Positions 1 through 6,034 of a stretch of DNA of 27,146 nt are shown piece after piece (the stretch's first letter is position 1; the number at the start of each line of letters is the position of its first letter). Under the pieces are notes generated by a model, which was not told where the DNA came from, did no database searches, and was given only the letters and a program-made list of their open reading frames with translations. Made by a program: the position numbers and the translations under genes. The DNA comes from a virus, in the IMG/VR virus record IMGVR_UViG_3300042503_000737, positions 1 to 27,146 of that record; one strand, 5' to 3'.

Positions 1-1868
1 TCCGCAATTTGTTGAAGAGCTTTAGTAAAGATACCATCAATTTCTTTGCCTCCCTTAAAACGCTTAATCATGTTTTGAAAGAAGCTGATACTAAACTCAG
101 CTAGCGGCGGGTACTGGTCTACGAGACCTCTCATTTGATCGAAGAAACTACCAGCGGTTTGAAGAAGGTTTACGCCCTCTTGCTGTTGTTGTTGCTGGTC
201 AATAGCAATCATAGAGTCAGAAGCAATTTCAATGCGGTAATTACGCATCTTGTTGTCCCGTAGGATGCTAAGAATCTGCATCTTAGTAATTTCCACTATT
301 TGCGCCATATCAGGCATGGGAGGTGACTCACCTAGTGGCATACCATCTGGACCCATTGGAGAAGGTGGTGGGGGTGGTAGGTAGATAGTTGGAACAATAA
401 GCTCATCTGCGTCTGCTATTTCTAAGATGCGCTGATCGTCAAACTGTTCCGCAATAATTGTGCCAAGGTTACTAATGGCATCGGATACAAACTTGGTAAA
501 CATGTTCTGCCGAACAATGAGACCAAGTGACGACCACTGATTCTCTAGTCTATTGGCCGTAGCTGATTTGTACTGCTCTGAAGTACCACGCAATAAATCA
601 GATACTTTTAAGGTTTCATAAAGCTGTTGAAGGGCTGTCTGTCTAGCGCCTTGAAGCACGTTTAGAGCGTTAATAAATGGTTCCACTGGATAGAAACTCA
701 TAGCAGCGGCAAGACCGCCACGACCTTGATTTGACGTCCAGTTATTAACAGGAACGCCTTTTAGGTCATCTTGAAAGATTTGCTCAATGGTTTGACCCAT
801 AGCTGAGTCATACGCAAAGTTAGTGCGAATGGCCTGGGTGACTGCATGAATACGGGTAGTGAGCCGCTCAACCTCTAAGATTTGATCTTTAACGTGTGCG
901 TAGTCTGAAACTGGGATTACGCTGTCTGGGTCAAGACTTTGACGGATAGCAGAACAGGGGTAGAACTTTTCAAACTTAATTGGTGGTTCAGTTTCATCAA
1001 TTAGGATTTTATCGCCTGACTTTTGAATCCAATAGACTTTGTTTGTAGCTTGGCACCAGATTTCAAACACTTCAGCTTTGCCGTCATATTTGTCTTGGTT
1101 TCTAGCGATTTCCTTTTTAATAACCTCTGGGAAACTATCATAGCTGAGCATTTCGGCTTTTTCTGCACCAAATAGAGCTTCGGCTTGGTCCCTATCAAGA
1201 AACGCTCGTCTTGCTTGCCACTCTATTTCTGACTCGTTTCTAGCATCAGAACAAAAGTAATCATTGTATTGCACTACGTCTAGAACTGCTCGTTCACTGA
1301 CTTTTTGTTCTACCTTTACAGACGCCAGTAATAAGCCGCCAGGAGCCTCGGTAATGTCCTCTAACTCATCGGTAAAGGCGTTACCATTGCCGTCAGAATA
1401 AGAGCCGTCCTCGTTCTGTATGACGGCTATTTGCTGGAATACGGTTTCAAACTTAGGCTCGTACCTAGCCCAGAGTACAGCTTGCCCAGTAAGCAAAAAC
1501 TGCAAAGCTGCATTGTATCCAATTTTGTCAAAGTCAAAATGACAATCCATTGAATACTGGGTATTACGCTCAAGGATAATGCTACCAAGTTCGTATGGTA
1601 TGCCACCTGTGCGCTTTCTTAGGTTTACTTCGGCTTTAGGGGTAGAGCTGTAATAGGCAGGTAGTAGGGTGTTAATGCAGTACCACCATACGTTTAAGCG
1701 GCGCTGGGCGTCCTTTAGGCTGTCGATCTGCTTTTGGGCGTTGTATACCCTTATGGACTCTTCAGCATCGCCTATAAAGCGTTTACGGCGGTCTTCGGAG
1801 ATAGTGATTTGTTGCTTCCACCAGCGAGGCGAGTATTTCTTTACAAGTGACTTAGCAACTTTCTTCAT
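1..1868 (-). CDS. Portal protein (C-terminus cut by window edge)
   Basis: The frame is open from an ATG at 1868 to base 1, giving about 622 residues; the 3' end lies outside the window. Portals form the dodecameric ring at one capsid vertex through which DNA is packaged and ejected. I translated the frame by hand. The N-terminus is basic and Trp-rich (KYSPRWWKQQ), followed by long helical stretches (RVYNAQKQIDSLKDAQRR). Near the visible end are a proline-rich stretch (PPPPPSPMGPDGMP) and a run of six glutamines (DQQQQQQEG). Size and position directly after TerL fit the P22-like portals of podoviruses, usually about 650-750 residues. The ATG overlaps the TerL stop as ATGA, implying translational coupling. 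The function rests on gene order plus general resemblance. Confidence 0.8.
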   Translation of the reverse strand, partial: MKKVAKSLVKKYSPRWWKQQITISEDRRKRFIGDAEESIRVYNAQKQIDSLKDAQRRLNVWWYCINTLLPAYYSSTPKAEVNLRKRTGGIPYELGSIILERNTQYSMDCHFDFDKIGYNAALQFLLTGQAVLWARYEPKFETVFQQIAVIQNEDGSYSDGNGNAFTDELEDITEAPGGLLLASVKVEQKVSERAVLDVVQYNDYFCSDARNESEIEWQARRAFLDRDQAEALFGAEKAEMLSYDSFPEVIKKEIARNQDKYDGKAEVFEIWCQATNKVYWIQKSGDKILIDETEPPIKFEKFYPCSAIRQSLDPDSVIPVSDYAHVKDQILEVERLTTRIHAVTQAIRTNFAYDSAMGQTIEQIFQDDLKGVPVNNWTSNQGRGGLAAAMSFYPVEPFINALNVLQGARQTALQQLYETLKVSDLLRGTSEQYKSATANRLENQWSSLGLIVRQNMFTKFVSDAISNLGTIIAEQFDDQRILEIADADELIVPTIYLPPPPPSPMGPDGMPLGESPPMPDMAQIVEITKMQILSILRDNKMRNYRIEIASDSMIAIDQQQQQQEGVNLLQTAGSFFDQMRGLVDQYPPLAEFSISFFQNMIKRFKGGKEIDGIFTKALQQIA

Positions 1869-3289
1869 ATTCTACTTTTTGCGTTTCTCGCCCTAATCTT
1901 TTCGATGTAGCTTTGTAGTTGTATCACACCTTTATTGAAAACCTGTGCTGGTTGTTCCCACTTAGAGTCAATTAACCGTGCTTTGCAGAGGTAGCGTAAA
2001 GCGTCTGCGGCATGGTCATTCCCAGTTGTGTCCAAATCCTCTGGATGCCTTTTGTCTATTGACATGGATGGTAGAGTTTCTAAGAGGTATGGGCAAGTTG
2101 CAAAAATATAGAGTAACGGAGGTTTAGCGACTAAGCGTTGTCGTATCTGAGACCAACCTGAAATACGGTCGTTATCGGCTCTTCTAAACGGTGGATGTTT
2201 GTACTTAGCAAACACGTTTGAGAACTGCTCATTAATACTAGGACCACCATCACACTTAAAAATGCTTGGGTCAGCTACCGCTATTGGATTTTCTCCCACG
2301 GATGCTGAAGCGATTCTAGTTGCTTGCTCAACGTTATCGACTCCTTTTCCCCACATTTCTCGATAGATAATAAGACTTCCCTTTGGATACGGAACTTCAT
2401 TACCTCCATCATCACGTCCAGAGCTAACAGCACCCCAGACAGCAGCAAAAGGGGAACTATAACCCCAATCAAACCCCAAATAGCGGGGCCAGTGCTTTGG
2501 GACGTTGAAAGGAGCAATAATATGTTTAGAGCTAAACTCTGGAAAGTAACTGCCTTCATGAATCTCAAAATCTCCTTCTAACCATGCTCGCACTAGCTCT
2601 GGACTACCTACCATGTGCAAACGGTTAATGTATTCAGGGTCTCTAGCTAACAGTATTTGATTATCCACCACCCGACTTGGAATATAGATGTAATCAAACT
2701 TAGCGCCGTTAGGTAATAACTTTTCTAAAACCTTCATGCCTCTGGGTGCTGGCCTAATAAACAACTCTTTTAGCCAGCCATGCCCTACACCGCCTGGGTT
2801 AAAGGTAAGAATAACCTGACCACCACCCTTACCTCGGAGTGCTCCAAATAGCTTCCAGATACAGCTTGGGTCAGAGTAGTTTCCCGCCTCTTCTATAGCC
2901 GCATGAGATAACGACTGACCTTGATATTTTTCAGCATCAGCATCATTTGCTAATGGTCTAAACCGCAAGCGTCCACCACCTACAAAAGTGAATTGCTTTT
3001 TCTGGTCCTGCCAATGAGCTTTTAGGGGCAAATAAATCTGCTTAGCTCGCTCAATAAGGTCATCTGCCTGGGGTAATTCTTTACGGAAGAAGATAGCGTT
3101 AAAATCAGCGCCAAGGCGTTCTTGGTCTACTGCCATCTTACCCAATACCCCGTCAGTTTTACCGCCTCCACGGGCACCACCGAAGCCAATAAGGGTAATA
3201 GGGCAGTTTACTAGAGTTTCCTGCGCGCCAGGTTGAGGCGACCATACGATATTCTCATCGGTGCGCTGGTCTGCAAACCAATCACTCAC
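1865..3289 (-). CDS. Terminase large subunit (TerL)
   Basis: Packaging motor ATPase and headful nuclease, which docks on the portal and moves DNA into proheads. Residue numbers are from the GTG at 3289 (474 aa). Walker A GGARGGGKT is at 37-45 and Walker B HAAIEEA near 129-135. The RNase H-like nuclease acidic residues are in GFDWGY (about D274), AVADPS (about D340) and NDHAADALRY (about D425). The frame is open upstream to a TTG at 3334 that has GAGG before it, but that lies inside the conserved C-terminus of the methyltransferase gene. The GTG at 3289 overlaps the methyltransferase TGA as GTGA, with AAGAGGT upstream, so I prefer it. The full ATPase and nuclease sets are present, so it should be functional. 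Confidence 0.95.
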   Translation of the reverse strand: MSDWFADQRTDENIVWSPQPGAQETLVNCPITLIGFGGARGGGKTDGVLGKMAVDQERLGADFNAIFFRKELPQADDLIERAKQIYLPLKAHWQDQKKQFTFVGGGRLRFRPLANDADAEKYQGQSLSHAAIEEAGNYSDPSCIWKLFGALRGKGGGQVILTFNPGGVGHGWLKELFIRPAPRGMKVLEKLLPNGAKFDYIYIPSRVVDNQILLARDPEYINRLHMVGSPELVRAWLEGDFEIHEGSYFPEFSSKHIIAPFNVPKHWPRYLGFDWGYSSPFAAVWGAVSSGRDDGGNEVPYPKGSLIIYREMWGKGVDNVEQATRIASASVGENPIAVADPSIFKCDGGPSINEQFSNVFAKYKHPPFRRADNDRISGWSQIRQRLVAKPPLLYIFATCPYLLETLPSMSIDKRHPEDLDTTGNDHAADALRYLCKARLIDSKWEQPAQVFNKGVIQLQSYIEKIRARNAKSRI

Positions 3290-3927
3290 AGCGGCAATAC
3301 CTCTTGCCGTAAACGCTTGGCAGCTAATTCGCAATACTTTTCCTCAATTTCAATGCCAATTGCTTTCCATTGAAGGTCTTTTGCTGCTCGTAAACTACTT
3401 CCACTTCCTGCAAAAGGGTCAAGCATCGTTCCAATTTTATGACATCTTAAAAATGGATACATTACATTCACAGGTTTTTCTGTTGGATGACGAAGACTAG
3501 AACCATTGATTCGTGGAACTCTTATAATGTCTGTGGGTCGATAAACAAAAAAATGATTGATTCCAGGGTAAAAAGCGCACCCTTCCCACTGTCTACCAAA
3601 CTCATGTTGTAAATCCCCCATAGAATGGCTGCCTTTGTCCCAAACTATAAAACTTTTTGGTTTTGGAAGTTGATACAGATTATCCCATCGACACCATACA
3701 AACATGGCAACTTTGTATTTAATTTCTTCAAATATCCAACTAGGAAACTTGTCATCATTTACAATGCCGCCTAATTGCTCATGTTTTGCCCGCCAATTGC
3801 TGTGATAATCCATTCCATAAGGCGGATCAGTAAGCACCAAATCAACTGGCTCTAAATGAGGTAAAATATCCCTACAATCCCCGTGATATAAAGTAACGTA
3901 ATTATCTTGGTAGTAAGGTTTAATCAC
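3286..3927 (-). CDS. DNA methyltransferase (N6-adenine or N4-cytosine, beta-type motif order)
   Basis: Predicted S-adenosylmethionine-dependent DNA amino-methyltransferase of 213 aa. The catalytic motif DPPY (residues 34-37, in VDLVLTDPPYG) comes before the SAM-binding motif DPFAGSGSS (about 170-178), and HPTEKP lies at about 147-152. That is the beta-class order. It is short and has little room for a target-recognition domain, which is common for phage orphan enzymes. No matching restriction nuclease is visible, so protection of phage DNA or marking of the genome is more likely than a restriction system. The GTG start overlaps the upstream TGA as GTGA. Its place between TerS and TerL is unusual. 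The target sequence cannot be read from the gene. Confidence 0.9.
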   Translation of the reverse strand: MIKPYYQDNYVTLYHGDCRDILPHLEPVDLVLTDPPYGMDYHSNWRAKHEQLGGIVNDDKFPSWIFEEIKYKVAMFVWCRWDNLYQLPKPKSFIVWDKGSHSMGDLQHEFGRQWEGCAFYPGINHFFVYRPTDIIRVPRINGSSLRHPTEKPVNVMYPFLRCHKIGTMLDPFAGSGSSLRAAKDLQWKAIGIEIEEKYCELAAKRLRQEVLPL

Positions 3928-4133
3928 TTCCCACTCACCATCACCGCATTATCACTATAAATCCGCTCTACATTGCACTTGAAGTTCTGGCACACAAAGT
4001 AAGGTCCAGTCTCTCCAGCCTGTAAACTAACATACGGTTTATCATCGGCTACCTTAACCGTACTAATATACCCACAACCAGGACACCTTTTAACCTCAGC
4101 ATCACTTTCTTTAAGTCTGTGTTCTATCCCCAT
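3924..4133 (-). CDS. Small zinc-ribbon-like protein
   Basis: A 69-aa protein I do not recognise. It has a CPGC pair near residue 18 and a CQNFKC pair near residue 49, spaced C-x2-C-x27-C-x4-C, consistent with one zinc ion holding a ribbon fold. The ATG start at 4133 overlaps the stop of the preceding gene by 10 bp, and the stop is coupled (GTGA) to the methyltransferase start. Zinc ribbons of this size usually bind nucleic acid or protein partners. Being co-translated with terminase and methyltransferase suggests a packaging or late-expression accessory role, which is inference only. Confidence 0.7.
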   Translation of the reverse strand: MGIEHRLKESDAEVKRCPGCGYISTVKVADDKPYVSLQAGETGPYFVCQNFKCNVERIYSDNAVMVSGK

Positions 4134-4306
4134 ACCCTGTCGTAATCCTCTTTAGTTACCTCGTGCTTACTCACCTCAATTACACCCCTACAAAACCTAA
4201 CCCTGCAATAAATAACCTCACTCATAGGTACTTCCATGCCTACCAACTTACAGTAAGGACACCTAAAGTATCTTAACCTCTCAACTACAACCTTCTTACG
4301 CTTCAC
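4124..4306 (-). CDS. Small basic zinc-ribbon-like protein
   Basis: A 60-aa protein with a basic N-terminus (MKRKKVVVERLRYFR), then CPYC and CRVRFC, spaced C-x2-C-x15-C-x4-C. It shares the uncommon second pair C-x4-C with the next gene, so the two may be diverged copies. The start is GTG at 4306, overlapping the TerS TGA as GTGA, the same arrangement as two other junctions in this operon. Zinc binding and nucleic-acid contact are plausible from the cysteines and basic residues. The specific function is unknown. Confidence 0.65.
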   Translation of the reverse strand: MKRKKVVVERLRYFRCPYCKLVGMEVPMSEVIYCRVRFCRGVIEVSKHEVTKEDYDRVWG

Positions 4307-4761
4307 TCTTTATCCAAATACCGCTGGATAAACTCTTCCTTGGTTAATGGCTTAGAACTAACAACACTCCTAACCTCTCCAGAAATCTCAATCTGATGCT
4401 GCTCACTCCACCCTAGCTTAGTCTTTAACAAGTGAAGCAATACAGGCGTATTACCATTCATAGCCTCAGACACAGCCACAGAAGCTAATCCACGCTGCAT
4501 CTCAGCCTGACCCTCTAGGAACTCCTCTAGGTAATACTTCTCTAGCAAATGCGTCGATAAGCGTGCTGCAAGCGCCGTAGACGACTTAGAAAGACCTAGC
4601 CTGGCTAAGTCCCGTATCTGTAAACCAAGCTGCTCATTCTTAACGTGGTGCCTTGTATGCGGTATCTCACGCAATACAGGTGGCAATACCTCTACTTCAG
4701 GATTTTTTATAATAGGCTCAAACCCAGCAACTTCATCTCGTTTTAAATCGTCGTCAGTCAT
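4303..4761 (-). CDS. Terminase small subunit (TerS)-like protein
   Basis: A 152-aa protein that should recognise the packaging site and load TerL. The largely helical middle (LGLQIRDLARLGLSKSSTALAAR) and the C-terminal stretch AMNGNTPVLLHLLKTKLGW followed by SEQHQIEISG resemble a signature common in phage TerS proteins. Gene order supports the call. The frame extends to a TTG at 4779, but that has no Shine-Dalgarno sequence. The ATG at 4761 (MTDDDLKRDE) is preferred, with weak TAGAG upstream. It is the first gene downstream of the candidate promoter at 4836-4864 and ends in a GTGA overlap with the next gene. Moderately sure, because TerS families diverge strongly. Confidence 0.75.
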   Translation of the reverse strand: MTDDDLKRDEVAGFEPIIKNPEVEVLPPVLREIPHTRHHVKNEQLGLQIRDLARLGLSKSSTALAARLSTHLLEKYYLEEFLEGQAEMQRGLASVAVSEAMNGNTPVLLHLLKTKLGWSEQHQIEISGEVRSVVSSKPLTKEEFIQRYLDKE

Positions 4762-4835
4762 AAAAACTCTATTAGGCAAATGCAGAACAATGTTTGAGTA
4801 ATGTACTGGGATTTTTATATGCGGGATTGGATATA

Positions 4836-4864
4836 TACATAACCGGTACCCTGCTTGTTTTCAA
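4836..4864 (-). promoter_or_regulatory. Candidate promoter for the packaging/late operon
   Basis: On the minus strand, TTGAAA (4864-4859) is followed after 17 bp by TATGTA (4841-4836). The -35 box matches the sigma70 consensus at five of six positions, and the -10 box is weak. Transcription would start near 4829, about 68 nt upstream of the TerS ATG. A weak -10 behind a good -35 would fit a promoter that needs an activator. Confidence 0.4.
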
Positions 4865-4942
4865 AATCGTTTTGGTTTTGGAAACTGTAGCTATGGAAAG
4901 GGATTCTAAGCCGTTGGAATCATTACCGAAATCAGGATAGGT

Positions 4943-4964
4943 AACTAGTTTTCTAATACTAGTA
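4943..4964. promoter_or_regulatory. Twin ACTAGT palindromes (operator-like)
   Basis: AACTAGTT at 4943-4950 and TACTAGTA at 4957-4964 are both perfect 8-bp palindromes with the same core, 14 bp centre to centre. They lie about 80 bp upstream of the candidate TerS promoter and just after the HTH gene. A dimeric regulator site is plausible, but chance cannot be excluded. Confidence 0.35.
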
Positions 4965-4994
4965 AGCAACCTAGCAGTACCTTGGCTCATGTAA

Positions 4995-5294
4995 CTATGC
5001 GATATCATTGAGTAACTGTCCGAACTCATCCCATGTCATACCGCTAGCGTTGAACAGTACGCCTATCTCGATTGGGTGATACAGCTGTTTGGTGCGCTCA
5101 CGATAGCGTAATGAGCCATAGGATACGCCGATATGCTTAGCGAACTCACTCCTACCCATCTTGAGATGATAGCGTACTGCACGGTATAGGTTACCCCTAG
5201 AACTACGTAGGGTATGTCTGAACCCTTCTAGTACAGTACACGGCGGGACATAAAACTTATTCTTTCGAGGATGGCTCACTGTGAACCCTAGCAT
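4995..5294 (-). CDS. HTH transcriptional regulator (Cro/CI-like)
   Basis: A 99-aa basic protein. The C-terminal half reads as a phage-type helix-turn-helix: MGRSEFAKHIGVSYGSLRYR (about residues 46-65), with AKHIGVS as first helix and turn and YGSLRYRERT as recognition helix, then a WDEFGQLL helix at the end. The basic N-terminal 45 residues (PRKNK, RHTLRSSRGN) have no recognisable domain. The ATG is preceded by GGTGAG. It is transcribed divergently from the first early gene, and a copy of the repeated GTAACTATT-related site GTAAACTATT sits 10 bp upstream of its own start codon with another beyond the plus-strand promoter. This arrangement suggests an autoregulated repressor of early transcription. 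The targets are inferred, not shown. Confidence 0.75.
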   Translation of the reverse strand: MLGFTVSHPRKNKFYVPPCTVLEGFRHTLRSSRGNLYRAVRYHLKMGRSEFAKHIGVSYGSLRYRERTKQLYHPIEIGVLFNASGMTWDEFGQLLNDIA

Positions 5295-5303
5295 ATCTCA
5301 CCA

Positions 5304-5313
5304 GTAAACTATT
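5304..5313 (+). promoter_or_regulatory. Operator-like repeat GTAAACTATT, copy 1
   Basis: GTAAACTATT, 10 bp upstream of the HTH gene start codon on the other strand. An identical copy is at 5372-5381, and the two bracket the plus-strand promoter at 5319-5347. Likely a binding site for the divergent HTH protein. Confidence 0.45.
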
Positions 5314-5318
5314 TTTCA

Positions 5319-5347
5319 TTGAAGCGCAAAAATAATAATCCGATAAT
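5319..5347 (+). promoter_or_regulatory. Sigma70-like early promoter
   Basis: TTGAAG (5319-5324), a 17-bp spacer, then GATAAT (5342-5347), which matches TATAAT at five of six positions. Transcription would begin near 5354 and run into the small early gene at 5422. It lies between two copies of GTAAACTATT, so a protein bound there could block it. This is the best sigma70 match seen in the region, implying host RNA polymerase starts early transcription. Confidence 0.55.
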
Positions 5348-5365
5348 ACTTGCATGGTCATCATA

Positions 5366-5385
5366 CTTGCTGTAAACTATTCTGT
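5366..5385 (+). promoter_or_regulatory. Conserved 20-bp upstream element, copy 1 (contains operator repeat 2)
   Basis: CTTGCTGTAAACTATTCTGT matches 18 of 20 bases with 6804-6823, which also precedes a plus-strand early gene. It contains the second GTAAACTATT (5372-5381). It lies just downstream of the predicted start site of the 5319-5347 promoter, where bound protein would block elongation or initiation. Confidence 0.5.
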
Positions 5386-5404
5386 ATTGAGTAAGTAACT
5401 GATA

Positions 5405-5416
5405 GTAACTAGGGAG
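5405..5416 (+). promoter_or_regulatory. GTAACTAGGAG-type leader with ribosome binding site, copy 1
   Basis: GTAACTAGGGAG with its first base 17 nt before the ATG at 5422. The same leader occurs before the genes at 6874, 8443 and 10088 at 17-18 nt. Only GGAG is needed for ribosome binding; the GTAACTA part is extra conservation. Confidence 0.6.
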
Positions 5417-5421
5417 AATAT

Positions 5422-5619
5422 ATGAGCACACTATACGTTTACAATATTGAGAGTAACGAACATATAGCGACAATTACAGGTAGCAGCAACGCTAGTTGCG
5501 AGGCTGTAGCCAACGAGCGTTATGGCTCCAACGATTATGCCTGGACCTACTCACCTGCGTTTGGCCTTGCTGACGGGCTTAGGTATATCGGTGACGCTGT
5601 AGAAATTAACGCTAACTAA
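5422..5619 (+). CDS. Small unknown early protein (65 aa)
   Basis: First plus-strand gene after the divergent promoter. It has the start GGGAGAATATATG and no recognisable family. The sequence (YVYNIESNEHIATITGSSNA then AWTYSPAFGLADG) has alternating hydrophobic residues and looks like a small beta-rich soluble protein, with no signal peptide or membrane segment. Its position makes it one of the first phage products made after infection, so a host-takeover or anti-defence role is possible but unproven. The 18 bp covering its ribosome binding site and first codons (GGAGAATATATGAGCACA) recur at the start of the next small gene. Confidence 0.65.
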   Translation: MSTLYVYNIESNEHIATITGSSNASCEAVANERYGSNDYAWTYSPAFGLADGLRYIGDAVEINAN

Positions 5620-5633
5620 CCAAAGGAGAATAT

Positions 5634-5717
5634 ATGAGCACATTCGACCGCATCTTGAGCATAGCAGCGCCGTTAGTCAGCGGCATTGTAGGTATAATCT
5701 GTTTAATAACGAGGTAG
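5634..5717 (+). CDS. 27-aa membrane peptide
   Basis: A very short gene with a strong AAAGGAG ribosome binding site 7 nt before its ATG, ending at TAG. The peptide is MSTFDRILSIAAPLVSGIVG followed by IICLITR: an N-terminal charge pair, one hydrophobic segment of about 17 residues and a terminal Arg. This is the pattern of a single-pass inner-membrane micropeptide. Its start region repeats that of the preceding gene exactly over 18 bp. Comparable early phage micropeptides sometimes bind host membrane proteins, but no specific target can be named. Confidence 0.55.
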   Translation: MSTFDRILSIAAPLVSGIVGIICLITR

Positions 5718-5721
5718 GTAT

Positions 5722-5934
5722 ATGAGCAAGAAACTAAAGAGTTTTCCTGTTGGTGTCGTATCTGCTCCAACGGTAGTTATTGATGAAAACGGTCAATATC
5801 GAATCGGTAAAGTAGCAGTAAATGAGAATAACGATCTTTGCGTGAGGTACTACTTGCCGATAAACAGAACAGACCGGAAGCATATTAAGACCTGCAAAGA
5901 TAACTCTACGCCTCAAATAGCTGTTTACGAATAA
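5722..5934 (+). CDS. Small unknown early protein (70 aa)
   Basis: ATG at 5722 follows the 27-aa peptide stop by 4 nt, with GAGGTAGGT as ribosome binding site. The protein is soluble (VVSAPTVVIDENGQYRIGKV, then VRYYLPINRTDRKHIKTC) and likely a small beta-sheet fold. No family is recognised. It is the last gene of the three-gene early cluster and is followed by the structured region at 5939-5978. It converges with the initiator gene on the other strand. Confidence 0.6.
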   Translation: MSKKLKSFPVGVVSAPTVVIDENGQYRIGKVAVNENNDLCVRYYLPINRTDRKHIKTCKDNSTPQIAVYE

Positions 5935-5938
5935 CCCC

Positions 5939-5978
5939 CTACAAGCCCCTAGGTTGCATCCACCTTGTAGCCTAGGGG
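5939..5978. other. Interleaved inverted repeats (possible bidirectional terminator or RNA switch)
   Basis: Four adjoining arms: CTACAAG (5939-5945), CCCCTAGG (5946-5953), a 10-nt loop, CTTGTAG (5964-5970) and CCTAGGGG (5971-5978). Arm 1 pairs with arm 3 and arm 2 with arm 4, so the two stems cross. They can form two alternative hairpins, or a strained pseudoknot, in either transcript. The site lies between convergent genes ending at 5934 (plus) and 6035 (minus), where terminators are expected, but no long U-run follows on either strand. Confidence 0.55.
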
Positions 5979-6034
5979 TATCCCTACCTCTACCCTTTAT
6001 AGTTTAACAGCGACCATCCTAGAGGCTTTTAAGC

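Larger units (their letters stand above)
4762..4994. promoter_or_regulatory. Intergenic region between HTH gene and TerS, probably the late-operon control region
   Basis: This 233-bp stretch lies between the HTH gene stop and the TerS start. An 85-codon minus-strand frame crosses it (5029-4772) but has no ribosome binding site, overlaps both neighbours and has unremarkable composition, so I treat the region as non-coding. It holds a sigma70-like minus-strand promoter (4836-4864) and two 8-bp palindromes with an ACTAGT core (4943-4950 and 4957-4964), centres 14 bp apart. No T-run terminator was seen after the HTH gene. Confidence 0.5.

Noticed and set aside
1001-1198. Open frame antiparallel or out of frame within the portal gene
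   Set aside because: It lies fully inside the portal reading frame, is low-complexity and Lys/Ser-rich, and has no start signals.
2281-2568. Hydrophobic minus-strand frame inside TerL
   Set aside because: It overlaps the TerL region that carries the nuclease motifs, so it is a shadow frame.
3261-3500. Plus-strand frame across the TerL/methyltransferase junction
   Set aside because: Runs antisense to two genes with clear catalytic motifs, with no start signals.
4772-5029. 85-codon minus-strand open frame between the HTH and TerS genes
   Set aside because: It has no ribosome binding site, overlaps both neighbours and covers the promoter-like region; the residue pattern is not protein-like.
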